From Megalonaias nervosa (taxonomy: Eukaryota; Mollusca; Bivalvia; Unionida; Unionidae), in NCBI GenBank assembly GCA_016617855.1, contig JAECUM010033672.1:1-64000 (forward strand): a stretch of 64,000 bases of DNA, written 5' to 3'. The position numbers and the translations under genes are program-made. Positions within the stretch are counted from its first letter, which is position 1, and each line of letters begins with the position of its first letter. This document shows positions 1-10,732 of the stretch, in pieces. Under the pieces are notes generated by a model, which did not search any database, was not told the DNA's origin, and was given only the letters and a program-made list of their open reading frames with translations.

Positions 1-3000
1 ATTAAGAGTCAATCCTTTCACTTTACACTCCGTGTGCACATCTCCTTGATTGTTCCGGTATTCGTAGCCGTAATTTTTGGGACCGCCACTTGCAAAACTG
101 AGAATCTTGTGGTCGGGATGCTCGTCCGTCCAGGTTCCTAAACGGTCTCCTTCGATGACAGGGTGAGGTTGACCCAGGCGATCAATGTAGATGCAACTGT
201 CCGTGTCAAAATACAGCACACGATCTCCTAATAGTTCTAAAGCTTCGTACAGTTTTAAGCGAGCATGGGTTGTCACGTAAGCCGCAATGATGACATTTCC
301 AAATTCGTCGGCTTCTACAAAGTCCAGTTCTTCTTCGTAATTGATTAAGAGCAAGTCCTCACGAACGACGTCCACGTGTTTCATGTAGTTGGTTTTGTCG
401 TGAATCATCTGCAAGTATCGGAAAGGTTCTGTCAAATACTCCGTCTTGGGTAAACACGGTCGTTGTGCCATTTTGCCCCACAAACAATTCAACATCACTT
501 TGGCAAACGATCGCCTTCCTTCGTTTTTCTCGATGTGGTCTAAAGTGATGCCTTCCTGCTTCCAGCATTTCTCTTTGAACTTTGTTTGGTCGTCGGGAGT
601 GTGACACCAGGAAGGATATCCGCTAGCTTCTTGTTTCAGTTTCAAAAAGGCATTCACGTAGTCTGCAAAAATGCCTTTTTGAGAATCGTCGCCCTTGTGG
701 TATTTTTCTGTCTTGGGAAAGTGGTAAATTTCGTACACTTCTAACAGTTGGTATCCCAAGTCCAGAGCTTTAAACAATTCCACGCTGACCCACGTTCCCG
801 TCAAGGCTCGTTCTTCCCGAGTGTGCTGACAAGGGTGGTCTTGGTTGCACGTTTCAGCACAAGTACGACACAAGGGAAACATCAGTTTTCCTTGGCAATG
901 ATGTGGTAAAACGGGATGGTACAAGTTCGTGGGGGGCAAGACTTTACACTTGATCAATCCTTCGTATTGTCGAATATTGTTCACGTCGATGTGTTCCGTC
1001 AGCAATTGTGGGTGCCCTGCGGGAAAGTGACAATATTTGCACACGTACGGATACAGAGAACACACGTCCAAGTATTTGATTTCTTCTCCTTTCTCCTCGT
1101 CGACTTGGTACAGCAAACAGGTGGCATTCGTCCGTCCTCCGTACAAACTGTCCCGCGGGTTCAGAGGGTCCACCAGCTTGTAACTTTCCACGATGCGCTT
1201 AAACTCGGGATCGGTTTTCAATCGCTGATCGTACTCGTGTTCCCACATTTCCACTACTTGGTATCCTTGCTCTTCTAACTTCAAGCGTCGCTGACAAGTG
1301 GCCTGGTACAAGTCTTCCATGGTCCGTTGTAAAACTGGTTTTTAGTGTCACGTTGAGGGTAGCAGATGGGACATCCGTGAAATAAGCACCCGTTAAACTC
1401 GTACACAATCTTGGGGTTTTCTAAGTCCCAGCCGTCTACCGAATACCTTCCGATGGTCTTTTCGCCTCCTCCGTTGCGAGCATGTTGGATCCATTTGTCT
1501 TCCTTCTCACACAAGTAATGTAACCAACGTAGGGCTTTGACCGAGTATTGACGTTTGACAAAATTGGTCGTTTGAGGACTGATGACAGCTAGGGTGTTTT
1601 CGGCATGAATCGTTGACGATACACTAAGGAACACGCTTTGGCAATGGTACAAGCTTCTTTCAAAGGATCGATCCCTCCGTGTTCCATGAACAGTTCTCGA
1701 AATTTTCCACAGCAGCGACGTAAAATGTCTACGTCGGAACGACAATATTTTAACATTTCTTCTTGAAAGTCAAAAGGGTCCGAAGCGTGAGTCTGGTACC
1801 ATGCGTAGAAAGCTTCTCGTTGTTCGGTACGCATGTTGTCGGGGTCGTAGTAGTGAGCCTCAGGCAAATGGGGTAGAACGGCGTGTTGATTGGCTTCGGT
1901 ATTGAAAAAGTGTGGAAAATAGCCTTTGGCCATTTCTGTCATGCCAAACGTTTTAGGCATGCGGCTCAAAGGCATAGCCAAGTAACTCATTGAATCTTTA
2001 AACTGTACTTGTCCCACTTGCATGGAAATGATTTTGACTCCGTTCAAAGTGACTTTCGGACGTTCGGTACTTTGTTCCGTATAGTATCTCAACAGAAATT
2101 GTCCATCGTATCCCGAGAAATTGTGAGCCATCACCGTGGCATGGCGATGACAATCTCCGTAACGTTCGATATCTTCTTGGCTCCACGTCTCGTCGATAGG
2201 GTTTAAGATCCATTGGGCAAAATCGGCCAGTGTGTTCGATCCCCGAAAGATTTTTTCACGTCCTCCAGGAATCTTGCTGCAGTAAGGGCAATGAGTCAAG
2301 ATAGGCTCTTGGATGCACTTCTCGCACGCTCGGTGAGCCACGCAGAAATTAGGAATGTGAATGCCAGTCTCTTGCATGCATTCGAAATCGAAAAAGATGA
2401 AATTCCCTTTCTTCTTCTGGTCATTCTCTTCTTCTTCTTCATGTTTGGAATGGTATTTTTGAATGTAGCATTGGTGTTCCAAGTCCACGGTTTGGCGACA
2501 AATGTGACATCGCTTCTTTCCTGAACAGACGTGCGCCTTGGCATTGTTGGTACGTATGCCTTGTCCACAAGTAGGGCACAATCTCAAGAGCTGACAAGCA
2601 CATTTCTGCTGTGAACCTTGCGTCTTTAGGTGTTGTTGGTAACAGGCAGGACTGACAAACGTGCGCTGACAAACAGAGCAATGCACTCGTTCTTGTCCTT
2701 CGTCCAGACAGGGTGTAGAAGCTAAACATCCTGAGCATTTCGATCCACAATGCTTGTGTTGCTCTCGATTGTTATAGCCATAGTCACATTTCTCACAGTA
2801 ATAAGTGTATGACAGGAATGCAGTGATACTGGTAATGGCATCAAAATGTTCATCGTGATGATAGACGGGAATGTATTTTCCGTCTTTAAAATCTTGACCT
2901 CGAAACAACAGAGGTCCGCGCACTTCTTGAGGGTGAACTTTCAAGGTGTAACGTGGAGCCAAGACGTCTTGCAACTTTTGCATTTCAGGAATGCCACAGG

Positions 3001-3826
3001 GTGTGTCTTTAGCTAACCCCGCTTGCTGTAACAGGAGTTCTGCTTCTTTTCGTTGTTTGGCTCGGTCCGATTGTTGAATAGTTTTCCAGGCTCTTTTCCA
3101 TTCTACCGTATCGTTCTTGTTGGCATACGTTTGTCCCACCACGATGGCACGGGCTAAACACATCTTGTCTTTTGGATTGTTAATTTGGACGAGACTACGC
3201 TTGAGGTTACGCAAGTTGTCTACCAACATCAACTTTTTTTTACCTGTCCCTTGGGGAAGAGACACGTGGGTCATGTACAGTGTCGCTTTTCCGTCCGTGA
3301 TGTGAAATTTGTCGTTGGATTGTTGTACGTGTTGAATCTTGTCCATGATTTTGGAAGGTGTCAATTCTGTTGGACTGCTAAACTCGATCCAAACGGGAGA
3401 CTTCAAATTGTCGTGATGAATAGAAAGTCTCAAGCGATCGTCTTCTTTGGCTCGACATTGCCGTTTTAGTGTGGTTAACAAAGAATCCCACACATCGGTG
3501 ATGAACCCTTCTGCTTTTTCCAAGGGTACGTCAGACTTGAAATCTTTAAATTTCACTGCGTACGTGTAGGCTGTGGTTCTAAATTTTCTGGAAGAGCGTT
3601 TGTCCGTCTCCCGAATATGGTAGTACTTTTCAGGGTTTACGGGTGGTAATGGACTTTGATTTGGTGTAGACTCTTTAGGCTTCGATTCTGGTTCACTCAT
3701 CTCATCTTCAAAATCGCTGGCATGAATTTGTGCCAAGACTTCAGCTACTGTGCGAGGCGATAAATCACGTTTCTGCCTCTTACTTTCTTCTTCTTCTTTC
3801 TTTTCGAAATGATGCGATCGTTTCAT
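1..3826 (-). CDS. Maverick/Polinton-type family B DNA polymerase, C-terminus off the left edge, two frameshifts
   Basis: Replicative DNA polymerase of the protein-primed type used by Polinton/adintovirus-like elements. The first frame (3826 down to 1589, 745 residues) has a charged N-terminus, a Cys/His-rich zinc cluster at about residues 344-453 and a 3'-5' exonuclease: ExoI FFDFEC (478-483), ExoII AHNFSGYD (567-574), ExoIII YCRSDVD (694-700). Reading continues in a second frame (about 1600-1340) with NPKIVYEFNGCLFHGC, a motif of this family, then in a third (about 1335 to 1) with motif A DVCSLYPY (1045-1068), motif B KVMLNCLWGK (472-501) and motif C YFDTDSC (193-213). All catalytic motifs are intact. 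Both shifts look like one missing base, near short homopolymers, so assembly error and recent decay are both possible. The start is the first ATG, 134 bp from the divergent zinc-knuckle gene. Confidence 0.9.
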
Positions 3827-3960
3827 CTTGACGGCAAAAAGTCAAATGACTACCTGTGAAACACCATGAACCCCTATATATCTATGTCAGACCAGGGTAT
3901 ATATAAAGGGCTAGTGACTCCCCTCTCAGTATTCATTTCGCTCTCAAGCTGACCAGCACA
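3827..3960. promoter_or_regulatory. Bidirectional promoter between polymerase and zinc-knuckle genes
   Basis: This 134-bp gap separates two divergent start codons. A TATA-like gtatatataaagg (about 3897-3909) faces the zinc-knuckle gene about 55 bp before its ATG. A second TATA-like stretch, ccctatatatctatg (about 3872-3886), reads as gatatatagg on the other strand and faces the polymerase. A ctctcagtattc stretch (about 3924) could be an initiator. Transcription start sites are inferred. Confidence 0.6.
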
Positions 3961-4407
3961 ATGGAAGAACCCACACAGATAGAACTTCTGATTAGAGCAT
4001 TGCGAGGTGTGATAAGAAAGTTTTCTTCAGACAAGCCGACGGACTACTCTCCTTCCTTTCGAGATAAAAGTCAAGATACTTGCTATATCTGTCAAAAGAA
4101 AGGGCATTGGGCTACAGAATGTCCAGACCGTCAAAGAAGCAAGGCCAGTGTCAAAAGAAACAAAAGTCAAGATACCTGTTATCATTGTCAAGAGAAAGGA
4201 CATTGGTCTTCAGAGTGCCCTAAGAAACAACAGGAGCAGGAGAAGGAGGAAGAAGAAACAGAGGTAGCCTTGACAAAAGAAGAACCCAGACACGTTCAGA
4301 AAGAGAAGACAGAAAAGAAAAGAAGACGAGAAAAATGTGAGGAAGAAGAAGACGAAGAAGAGGAAAAAAGTGTAAAAGTGAAGAAATTGAAAAAACAGAG
4401 AGAGTGA
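3961..4407 (+). CDS. Double CCHC zinc-knuckle protein with charged tail
   Basis: The 148-residue product has two copies of a KSQDTCY-led CCHC zinc knuckle (C-X2-C-X4-H-X4-C): CYICQKKGHWATEC (residues 41-54) and CYHCQEKGHWSSEC (73-86). The rest is Glu/Lys-rich and ends in a highly acidic run followed by a basic KVKKLKKQR tail. Zinc knuckles of this type bind single-stranded nucleic acid, so a role in replication or genome packaging is likely but is inference. The reading frame is intact, begins just after a TATA promoter and is divergent from the polymerase. The gene is convergent with the coiled-coil gene at 4720. A decayed relative is at 8240-8450. Confidence 0.8.
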   Translation: MEEPTQIELLIRALRGVIRKFSSDKPTDYSPSFRDKSQDTCYICQKKGHWATECPDRQRSKASVKRNKSQDTCYHCQEKGHWSSECPKKQQEQEKEEEETEVALTKEEPRHVQKEKTEKKRRREKCEEEEDEEEEKSVKVKKLKKQRE

Positions 4408-4719
4408 AAGAAAAAAGACACAGAAGAAATCTATGAACTTTTTTAAAAGTGTTGTGTTGTGTTATGTTGTGATATTGAATTGTAAAAAAATTTGTAACAG
4501 AATAGACCAAACTGAAAAAAACGTAAGTGTCTCTTGGTTTTCATTATTTAGAAATAATAAGGACCTACACTCATACACTCACAACACGTACATCATAGGG
4601 TTAAAGAAGGGAATTTGAGTTTTAATTGATTTTGGCAAAATGAATAGTCACTCTTTTCGAGAGTATTGGGTAGCCCTGAAAAGGACTGTTGAGTGTTTGT
4701 TTTTTTCCTTAGAACAAAC
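4408..4719. other. Gap between convergent genes
   Basis: Shared 3' flank of the zinc-knuckle gene and the coiled-coil gene. It is AT-rich with T- and A-runs. I see no canonical AATAAA and no convincing coding frame. Confidence 0.4.
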
Positions 4720-5358
4720 TCAGGAACGAGAATCAATTCGCTTTAACTGTCTTAAGCCTTTGCCACGGCCAAGGCCTACTTGTGGACTTGCTCCTGTCAA
4801 TGATTTAGTAGATATCACTAGGGGTGGTATCTGTGGTGTAGTCACAGGGTTAGGTTGTTTGGCTCGGGAAGGTCTTTTTCTCTTGGGTCGTAATAAAGAA
4901 GTCTGATACATTTGTTTCAGACTTCTTAACTCGGCCAAAATGTCCAAGAGTACCGTGACCGTTTGACTTTCGCTGTTCTCCTTCTCTCCTAGACTTTGTT
5001 TCTTCTCTACCGCTTCTTCTTCCTGTTGTTTCCTTCTTGCCTCTTCTTCTTCTTCTCGCTGTTTCTGTTCAAGAAGAAATACTTGCTCTGCTTCTTTCTG
5101 CTGCTGTAAAAATTTCTCCAATTCTTCTCTCTGTCTTTGTTTAAAATCGTCGACACGTGGTAATGAAGGAGAAAGTGGCGAAGGTACTGGTACCGGAACA
5201 AATTCTTGGGAAGAAGATAAAAAATCCACTAAATCCCAGTTGAAATCAACCCCTTCGGGAAGTAGCACTGTGTTCACTTTGGTAGCTGCTGCTGTACCAT
5301 TACTTCTCGTCTCCACAGCCGGTGCACCCCAATTCATTGTCTTCTTAGGTTCCGTCAT
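4720..5358 (-). CDS. Coiled-coil protein with basic nuclear-signal-like segment
   Basis: Intact 212-residue frame of unrecognised family. A Pro/Ser-rich N-terminal third (VPVPVPSPLSPSLP at about 53-66) precedes a long Gln/Glu/Lys coiled coil (about 69-150) and a basic RPKRKRPSRAK (about 157-167) that looks like a nuclear localisation signal. The C-terminus is Gly/Arg-rich. The start is the first ATG after the divergent promoter shared with the small basic gene. The layout suggests a virion-internal or assembly protein of the same element as the polymerase, but nothing in the sequence proves a function. Confidence 0.65.
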   Translation of the reverse strand: MTEPKKTMNWGAPAVETRSNGTAAATKVNTVLLPEGVDFNWDLVDFLSSSQEFVPVPVPSPLSPSLPRVDDFKQRQREELEKFLQQQKEAEQVFLLEQKQREEEEEARRKQQEEEAVEKKQSLGEKENSESQTVTVLLDILAELRSLKQMYQTSLLRPKRKRPSRAKQPNPVTTPQIPPLVISTKSLTGASPQVGLGRGKGLRQLKRIDSRS

Positions 5359-5593
5359 GTTTCACAAAACACTACCGCATCGATTCACTGCGCACAGACG
5401 CTAGTGTGCCTATATAGGAAATGTGACGTCACAGGTAGCTCTCTTCGGATTGGAAGACAGACTCCGCGAAGTGACTGAATTTTGTAACGCGTGTTGGGAT
5501 TGGTGAACCCTTTCAATCCGTTTCGATCCGGTCTTCCACTATAAATCAACGCGGTTCACTTCATTCCCTTCACCTGCTCTCGTCACAGAGAAG
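5359..5593. promoter_or_regulatory. Divergent promoter with CArG-like box, CRE, CCAAT-type boxes and TATA
   Basis: Lies between the coiled-coil gene and the small basic gene. It holds the palindrome cctatatagg (about 5409-5418, a perfect CArG form that is also TATA-like), the perfect CRE palindrome tgacgtca (about 5425-5432), two gattgg elements (reverse CCAAT; about 5448 and 5499) and ctataaat (about 5540) some 50 bp before the ATG at 5594. Use of these sites is inferred from motif match and position. Confidence 0.55.
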
Positions 5594-5848
5594 ATGTTGA
5601 TCGACGTAGAATCCTCTACTTTGGTATCCTCAATGCTGTTCCGTACAGACTTACCCATGTATGTGAAAACAAAATGGACTGTCATCCGGATCACCGGGGC
5701 CACTCTTTGGAAAAGAAGATGTTATGTGGAAAGATAAGGCTGTCTTAAGCGGACTCTCATCTACGGACCAGAAGTGAGACACAGCTTAAGACAAACTTTG
5801 AGAAATTTGAGGAAGATAAGAAGACCTATGCGATGTCCTGTATGTTAA
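5594..5848 (+). CDS. Small basic protein gene with one in-frame stop and a histone-type 3' end
   Basis: An ATG shortly after a TATA box opens 47 codons that end at TAA 5735-5737. The same frame then stays open for 36 more codons to TAA 5846-5848. The second part is strongly basic (RQTLRNLRKIRRP) and ends in CPVC, so the whole 84-codon frame was probably one gene with a single nonsense change, or is read through. No family recognised; a small basic DNA-condensing or core peptide of the virus-like element is a guess. The gene is followed 33 bp later by a histone-mRNA-like stem-loop. Confidence 0.5.
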
Positions 5849-5875
5849 CAGAATAGTGTTAACATCACATAACAA

Positions 5876-5927
5876 ACAACGGCCCTTTTCAGGGCCACTT
5901 CCAATACCTCGAAAAGATCTTAATTTT
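5876..5927 (+). terminator. Histone-mRNA-type 3' stem-loop with purine-rich downstream element
   Basis: The stem-loop at 5881-5896 is ggcccttttcagggcc: a perfect 6-bp stem with a four-base TTTC loop, preceded by aacaac and followed by ac. This matches the consensus for metazoan replication-dependent histone mRNA 3' ends (stem GGYYCT, loop TTTC, AGRRCC, then AC). About 20 bp downstream is ctcgaaaagatc, purine-rich like the U7 snRNA-binding downstream element. In histone genes SLBP and U7 direct cleavage without polyadenylation. Here the upstream gene is not a histone. Confidence 0.75.
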
Positions 5928-5947
5928 CATTTGGTCTCCCCCTAAAC

Positions 5948-5949
<2 letters not shown>

Positions 5950-5995
<46 letters not shown>
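5950..5995. repeat. (TA)n microsatellite
   Basis: About 22 perfect TA units lie just beyond the last gene of the left element. Confidence 0.95.
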
Positions 5996-5998
<3 letters not shown>

Positions 5999-6027
5999 CC
6001 TTCCTCTACTAAAAAAAGAAACATGCC

Positions 6028-6240
6028 ACCTGTCGCTTATCGCTCTACAACCCCCCAGTCTCCTAGTCACCGCTCTACAAAAATTTCCATTGACGCTATA
6101 CAGGCCCAGGGTGTTGACCTACTTTCTTGACGCTATACTGGCCCAGGGTGTTGACCTACTTTCTTGACGCTATACTGGCCCAGGGGGGGTCTGTAATGCT
6201 AATTCCCATTGACGCTACGGTAACCCACTATACTACTCAC
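6028..6240. repeat. 37-bp tandem repeats
   Basis: A 37-bp unit starting ttgacgctatactggccc occurs at 6090-6126, 6127-6163 and, truncated, from 6164. Shorter related copies of cgctctacaa lie upstream and of gacgctac downstream. This may mark a terminal or replication-associated part of the left element; no terminal inverted repeat could be confirmed. Confidence 0.8.
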
Positions 6241-6299
6241 CTTGTTTTGTTTACTATCCAGCCTCTCAAACAAATGCCGGATAACCTATGACAAGAACT

Positions 6300-7200
6300 T
6301 AAGCGTGAGTTCATCGTTGAAGGTGTTTTTGATTAACATAAGATTTATTAGGATTTGGGCACAGTATTATTGTATGTGGCTAAAATCACGATTGTATAGG
6401 CGCCGTAGACTTGTACGGAGATGGCACTTGGGGGTCAAATCATGTTGTATAAGTGCCCATAGGTTTGGGGGCCAAATGGTAATATTGTTGCAAGTGGCTG
6501 ACCTCAGTTGGGTTACATATTGATATTGTTAGGATGACCCCTATATGCGCCACTATGGGTACATATGGGGAATCCTAAATTAAATTTGGTCATAGGTTTA
6601 ACACGAAAGCGGCACTTGTGGGTCAGAAGTGTTTTGGGGGTCTAATGGGAAATCCGATGTTAAGTGGGTCCATAGGTTTAACGCTTAGGGTCAAAAGTGT
6701 TTAAGGAAGGAGATGAAATCATACAAACATGCTATCCAACACTCGCTTCTTTAGTACCTTCCAGAACCCCATTTGCATCACCATCCAGCACAAACCCTAC
6801 TATCCAACACCCACTTTTTGATAATTATCCAATGTGATGTGGGAGTGATCGAGACTCAATACACTTACTAATCATCGAATCATGTAGGAGTGTTTTACAC
6901 GCATTATAATGATACGCACAAACCTACTATCACATAAGAATGGTAAGATTTAAAAGAAGGAAAGAAAAACCCAATCGAACTTGAAATCAAAACAAAAAAA
7001 AAAAGATTGTCCTTTTGATTTCAAATTCTGACAGAGGCTGGGGTAGTTAACGACGACACAGGATGGAATTCTGCCCAATGGGCTTCTTGCGTCGTCATCG
7101 TTGTCAGTGACATGACAAACAGATCGAGTTCTGACTTTGAATATTCCAAGAATCTCTGTGCATTTTATTCCAGTTATTATTCAAAGATGTCCAATTCTCT
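6300..7200. repeat. Non-coding stretch with degenerate repeats
   Basis: Between about 6400 and 6700 the phrases cataggtttaac, gggtcaaaagtg and tgggaaatcc recur in loose 80-100 bp units. No coding frame is convincing. Confidence 0.45.
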
Positions 7201-7208
7201 GGTTGTTC

Positions 7209-8160
7209 TTATTCATTTCTGATTCTTTTCCAAATGGGTCTATGAGGTCTGAAAGGGGTTTCGACGACTCTTTCTGCCTCTTTCTTGCCGTGGCGTAGAT
7301 GAACTAATGCACTGGTCAGAAAGTCGTTTTCAAAATGTAGTTTCACCGTGACTTTTCGTTTCGAGAACATAACATTTTGTACCAGGTCTCCTTTTCTACA
7401 AATTTTCACACTGCCAAAGTAGGATTTTCTAATGAGAAGATAATGAGGATGTACAAATTCAATGTGAACGTGATACATGTTCCTCCTTCCTCATAAGCAG
7501 CGAATAACTGAGTAACGGAGCAGTTATGTTTCCTACGACGTTGTACTCGACGACATCAGAATAAACAAACATCAAATCCAGTCCTTCGTTTAATTCGATG
7601 TGGTAGCGAAAAAATACTTTTAGAATCATTCGCTCTTGTGAATGTCTTTTGAATGCTGTGTTACGTTCGTGTTTCCACCCAGAATAGCAACAAACTGAAA
7701 GAAAATCTCAGACACATCGCTTTGTTGTCGGAAAAGTATATTTAAAGACGGCGAACTATTTGATGGTACTCAATCAGTACACTTCGGTTAGTTTTCTCCA
7801 GTGCCTTGCCAAACTGGTCTTTGAAAAGACAAGATGTTGAGCATTAGAATAAAATCCTGCAGAAATTTTCAAGGAATACGACATTCTGTTGGGAATATCT
7901 GGTAATGGTGATTTTGATTCATAAATGAGAGGATCATTTTGTTTAAGTGTTGTTGAAATTGTTCGTTAATTATTTTGACAAGGAAAGTGGTTTGATCTCC
8001 AATCACATTCTTGATTTGAATAGGATAAATGATTTCTACCAAAGCTTCCTGGTCCATTCGCATGGCTTAAGTTACTCTGGTTGTGAAGCGACGTAACGTA
8101 TTGTTGGGAAAAACATCCCTATTAATGTCACTGGGTAATGTTAAATGAATTTGATTGTTG
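7209..8160 (-). pseudogene. Decayed minor capsid-type (penton-like) protein gene of a Maverick-like element
   Basis: Fragments of one gene follow each other on the minus strand. The N-terminal part (about 8155-7869) has a start resembling FPNNTLRRFTTR, an in-frame TAA near 8066, then ALVEIIYPIQIKNVIGD. A middle part (about 7700-7480) has FVYSDVVEYNVVGNITAPLL. A part in another frame (7478-7209) has PHYLLIRKSYFGSVKICRKG and ends in a TVKLHF-type strand. This arrangement resembles the minor capsid protein of adintovirus/Polinton-like elements, judged from memory of the family. The breaks make it non-functional. A ttttctttcag before the middle part could be a splice acceptor but is more likely chance. 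Confidence 0.5.
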
Positions 8161-8239
8161 ATAGTTTGATGGTTCTAGTCTCCGAAACGTCACTTGTTAT
8201 CAAAGGAGAATGATTTTCCAAAAAGGGTCCGAGAATAGG

Positions 8240-8450
8240 GCTGTTACTAGGCAGGATACCTGCTATGTTTGTAAAAAGAAGGACATTGAGATCCAGAATG
8301 TTCACATCGTCAAAGAAAAGGAAAGACTGGAGAAATGAGGGACAAAAAGTAACGATATTTTTATTCAGCGCAAAGATAAAAAGACTCTGGTCTTCAGAGT
8401 ATCACAAGAAGAAAAAGAGCAACGAGAAGGATTATTCAGTAGCCGAAACA
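8240..8450 (+). pseudogene. Relic of the zinc-knuckle gene
   Basis: Nucleotide similarity to 4075-4235 is visible: a block around gatacctgctatgtttgt, then aaaaagaaggacattgag, then a second block with ctctggtcttcagagt matching the second knuckle. Stops interrupt every frame. With the capsid relic beside it, this marks an older copy of the same or a sister element. Confidence 0.55.
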
Positions 8451-10732
8451 GACGTAATTCTAATTCAAGAGCATAGAAATGTAGTTTTATTTTTGCCTCC
8501 ACCTTATTTTAAATGTTTCCAGACAATTGTTCATTAACCGCTAAAGCTCTGGATCTTAAGGTAACACTCACGTATTTTTTTTCCTATATTCTAGTTCTGC
8601 TTTCTTTTTTTCTGAAGTTTCCAGAGTTCATCCGTCAAAGTTATTCGATATTTCCTGTTCAATTTTCTTTAATTTCTCCCATTTTTCCATCCATCTGAAA
8701 ACCATCCAGGGTGTTACAGTGCATACTGTAGATTTGGTAGTTAAATATTAATACAACGGCAATGGACAACACGTGAAACAAATCCACCTGAACAAAGTCG
8801 CGCCTCCAACAGATCTTTCCGGAGCTAAATCATTTGAGTGCACTAATAAGCACAGAAACTACGAGTATAAATTACAAGTGGACGAATGAATGAAAGAAGA
8901 AAAACAGAAGAAAAGCAAATATGAATGAGAGTATACGTGGAAGTGGTTGGTGGGAGAACCAATGAGCTAAATGACGACACTGGAAATTTGATTGTGGAGG
9001 TGTACTTTTGAAAAAGACGATTGAATGACTAAGTAAATGTATATACGATCGAAATTTTATTGGTGCATTAATTGATTAACGAATGAAGAAATAATGGATC
9101 CATGGACTACTGACAGAGCTGATGAAGAAAATATTGAATTAATGAACCAGGAAATAAATAAATGGGTAAAGAAACACTCTTTTCCCAAAAAAGTTTATAA
9201 GATCCACTAGAAATGTTATATACCCTGCCTTCCTTGAATATTCACATATCATCCTGACACATGTGTACCATTTCACTGCAAAAATAACCACTTTTAACTG
9301 CCAAATTCTAGACAGCCATCTCACTAGTTTCCACTTATGGCCGCCATTACTGTTGACCTTTCACATACACATGTTGGTTGAGCCGTAACTCCAACCCGCG
9401 GAGACTGAGGCGAGATGTAAACGATCCATTAGGCAGCTTGGTCGTACAAAACTATATTTCACTACAATTTAAAGATGTATTCGAATGGTGTATGCATTAA
9501 ATGAAGAAATGACAGAAAACAATGCGCATGCCATTTGGAATATGTCACCAAAAGGTTCTGCTTTAATTATCCACAGTACTATTCAGGTTTTACAAAGCTT
9601 AAAAAACTTCAATATTAAACAGAAACAGGAATTATGAAAATTGTTGTCGTTCATTTAAGAAATTATAATCATAAAATTTAAACAGTGTGGCATATCTGTA
9701 TAAATAAGAAATCTGTCATTCTTGTGGCATCATGAAATGCAAATGACAAACCATCTTTCTTCTAAAGAGCAAACAGCAAAATGCAGTGCAGGTAAAGCTT
9801 GCACGTGCGTTTTGAGCTAGGATAATTACCATTTGGCAGGTCTTGCATAAAATGGTTTTGTACATGTATACGTTTTCAATGACTAAAAGAATGAATACAT
9901 GGTCGAATGAACGAATTTACGACTGTAGACGAAGATAACAAAAGCTAAAACGACTTTGCGACCGTTAGATTATACTAGAAATCAACGCAAAAGTGCAATC
10001 GTTTACTGCAAGAAGCATTGTTAAAGAAAATGATTTAATTTAGCTCTAAAATGGGTATTCTGCCTAAGAAATGTAGAAAATAATTTGAGCAACATCTCAA
10101 ACTAGAATCAGTATGGAATAATTCCCATTTACATGCTTTCAGCTGCAAGAATGCTGTCTGAGCATTTAAGACGGATGACCTAAAATGAATAAATTGTATT
10201 GTTGAAAGATATAACGATAACTTCTTAATAGAAAATGGGCTAAACCATCTGCTTCAATATCAGTGAACGATAACTATAACAGCTTCTCACGTGTAAGTTG
10301 CAGTTTGCTGTTTAGGAGAAACGACTTTTCGTCGTTTCCCACCTTGTTCCATGAAAAAAAATATAAAAGAAATTTATGTTTCTAAGGTTTGAAAGTCATA
10401 TTACCATACGAGTTGTTTTCCGTCTCTTTTGAAACTCCGTTACATTTTGGAACTTGAACTCATATGTCGTAGATTTCTTTCTGCTTAATAGTGTGATACT
10501 TCACAGTTTTTCAATTCATCAAGGTCACAACATTCCCCCCCCCCCCTTTGTACACACGATAAACGTGCGAACAAATGGTGCACGTGTCTCCAACTGGCAC
10601 AAACGCCAGTGGACAACCATGTAGGGTAGAAGACTTCAAACTAGATTAATAACCAACAAAACTGCTATTATTATACTGCTGTTGTCAACCAATCGATTTC
10701 AAAATCATACAAGTGATGAATATGGTTCCAAA
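8451..10732. other. AT-rich stretch without recognisable genes
   Basis: Only short, compositionally random open frames occur. A C-run at about 10537-10548 is the sole simple feature noted. Confidence 0.5.

Noticed and set aside
5594..5848. The small gene is a histone
   Set aside because: Only the 3' stem-loop and promoter look histone-like; the encoded text has no histone-fold motif.
7700..7725. Splice acceptor in the capsid-type relic
   Set aside because: ttttctttcag fits a 3' splice site, but no donor or upstream exon was found and the gene is already broken elsewhere.
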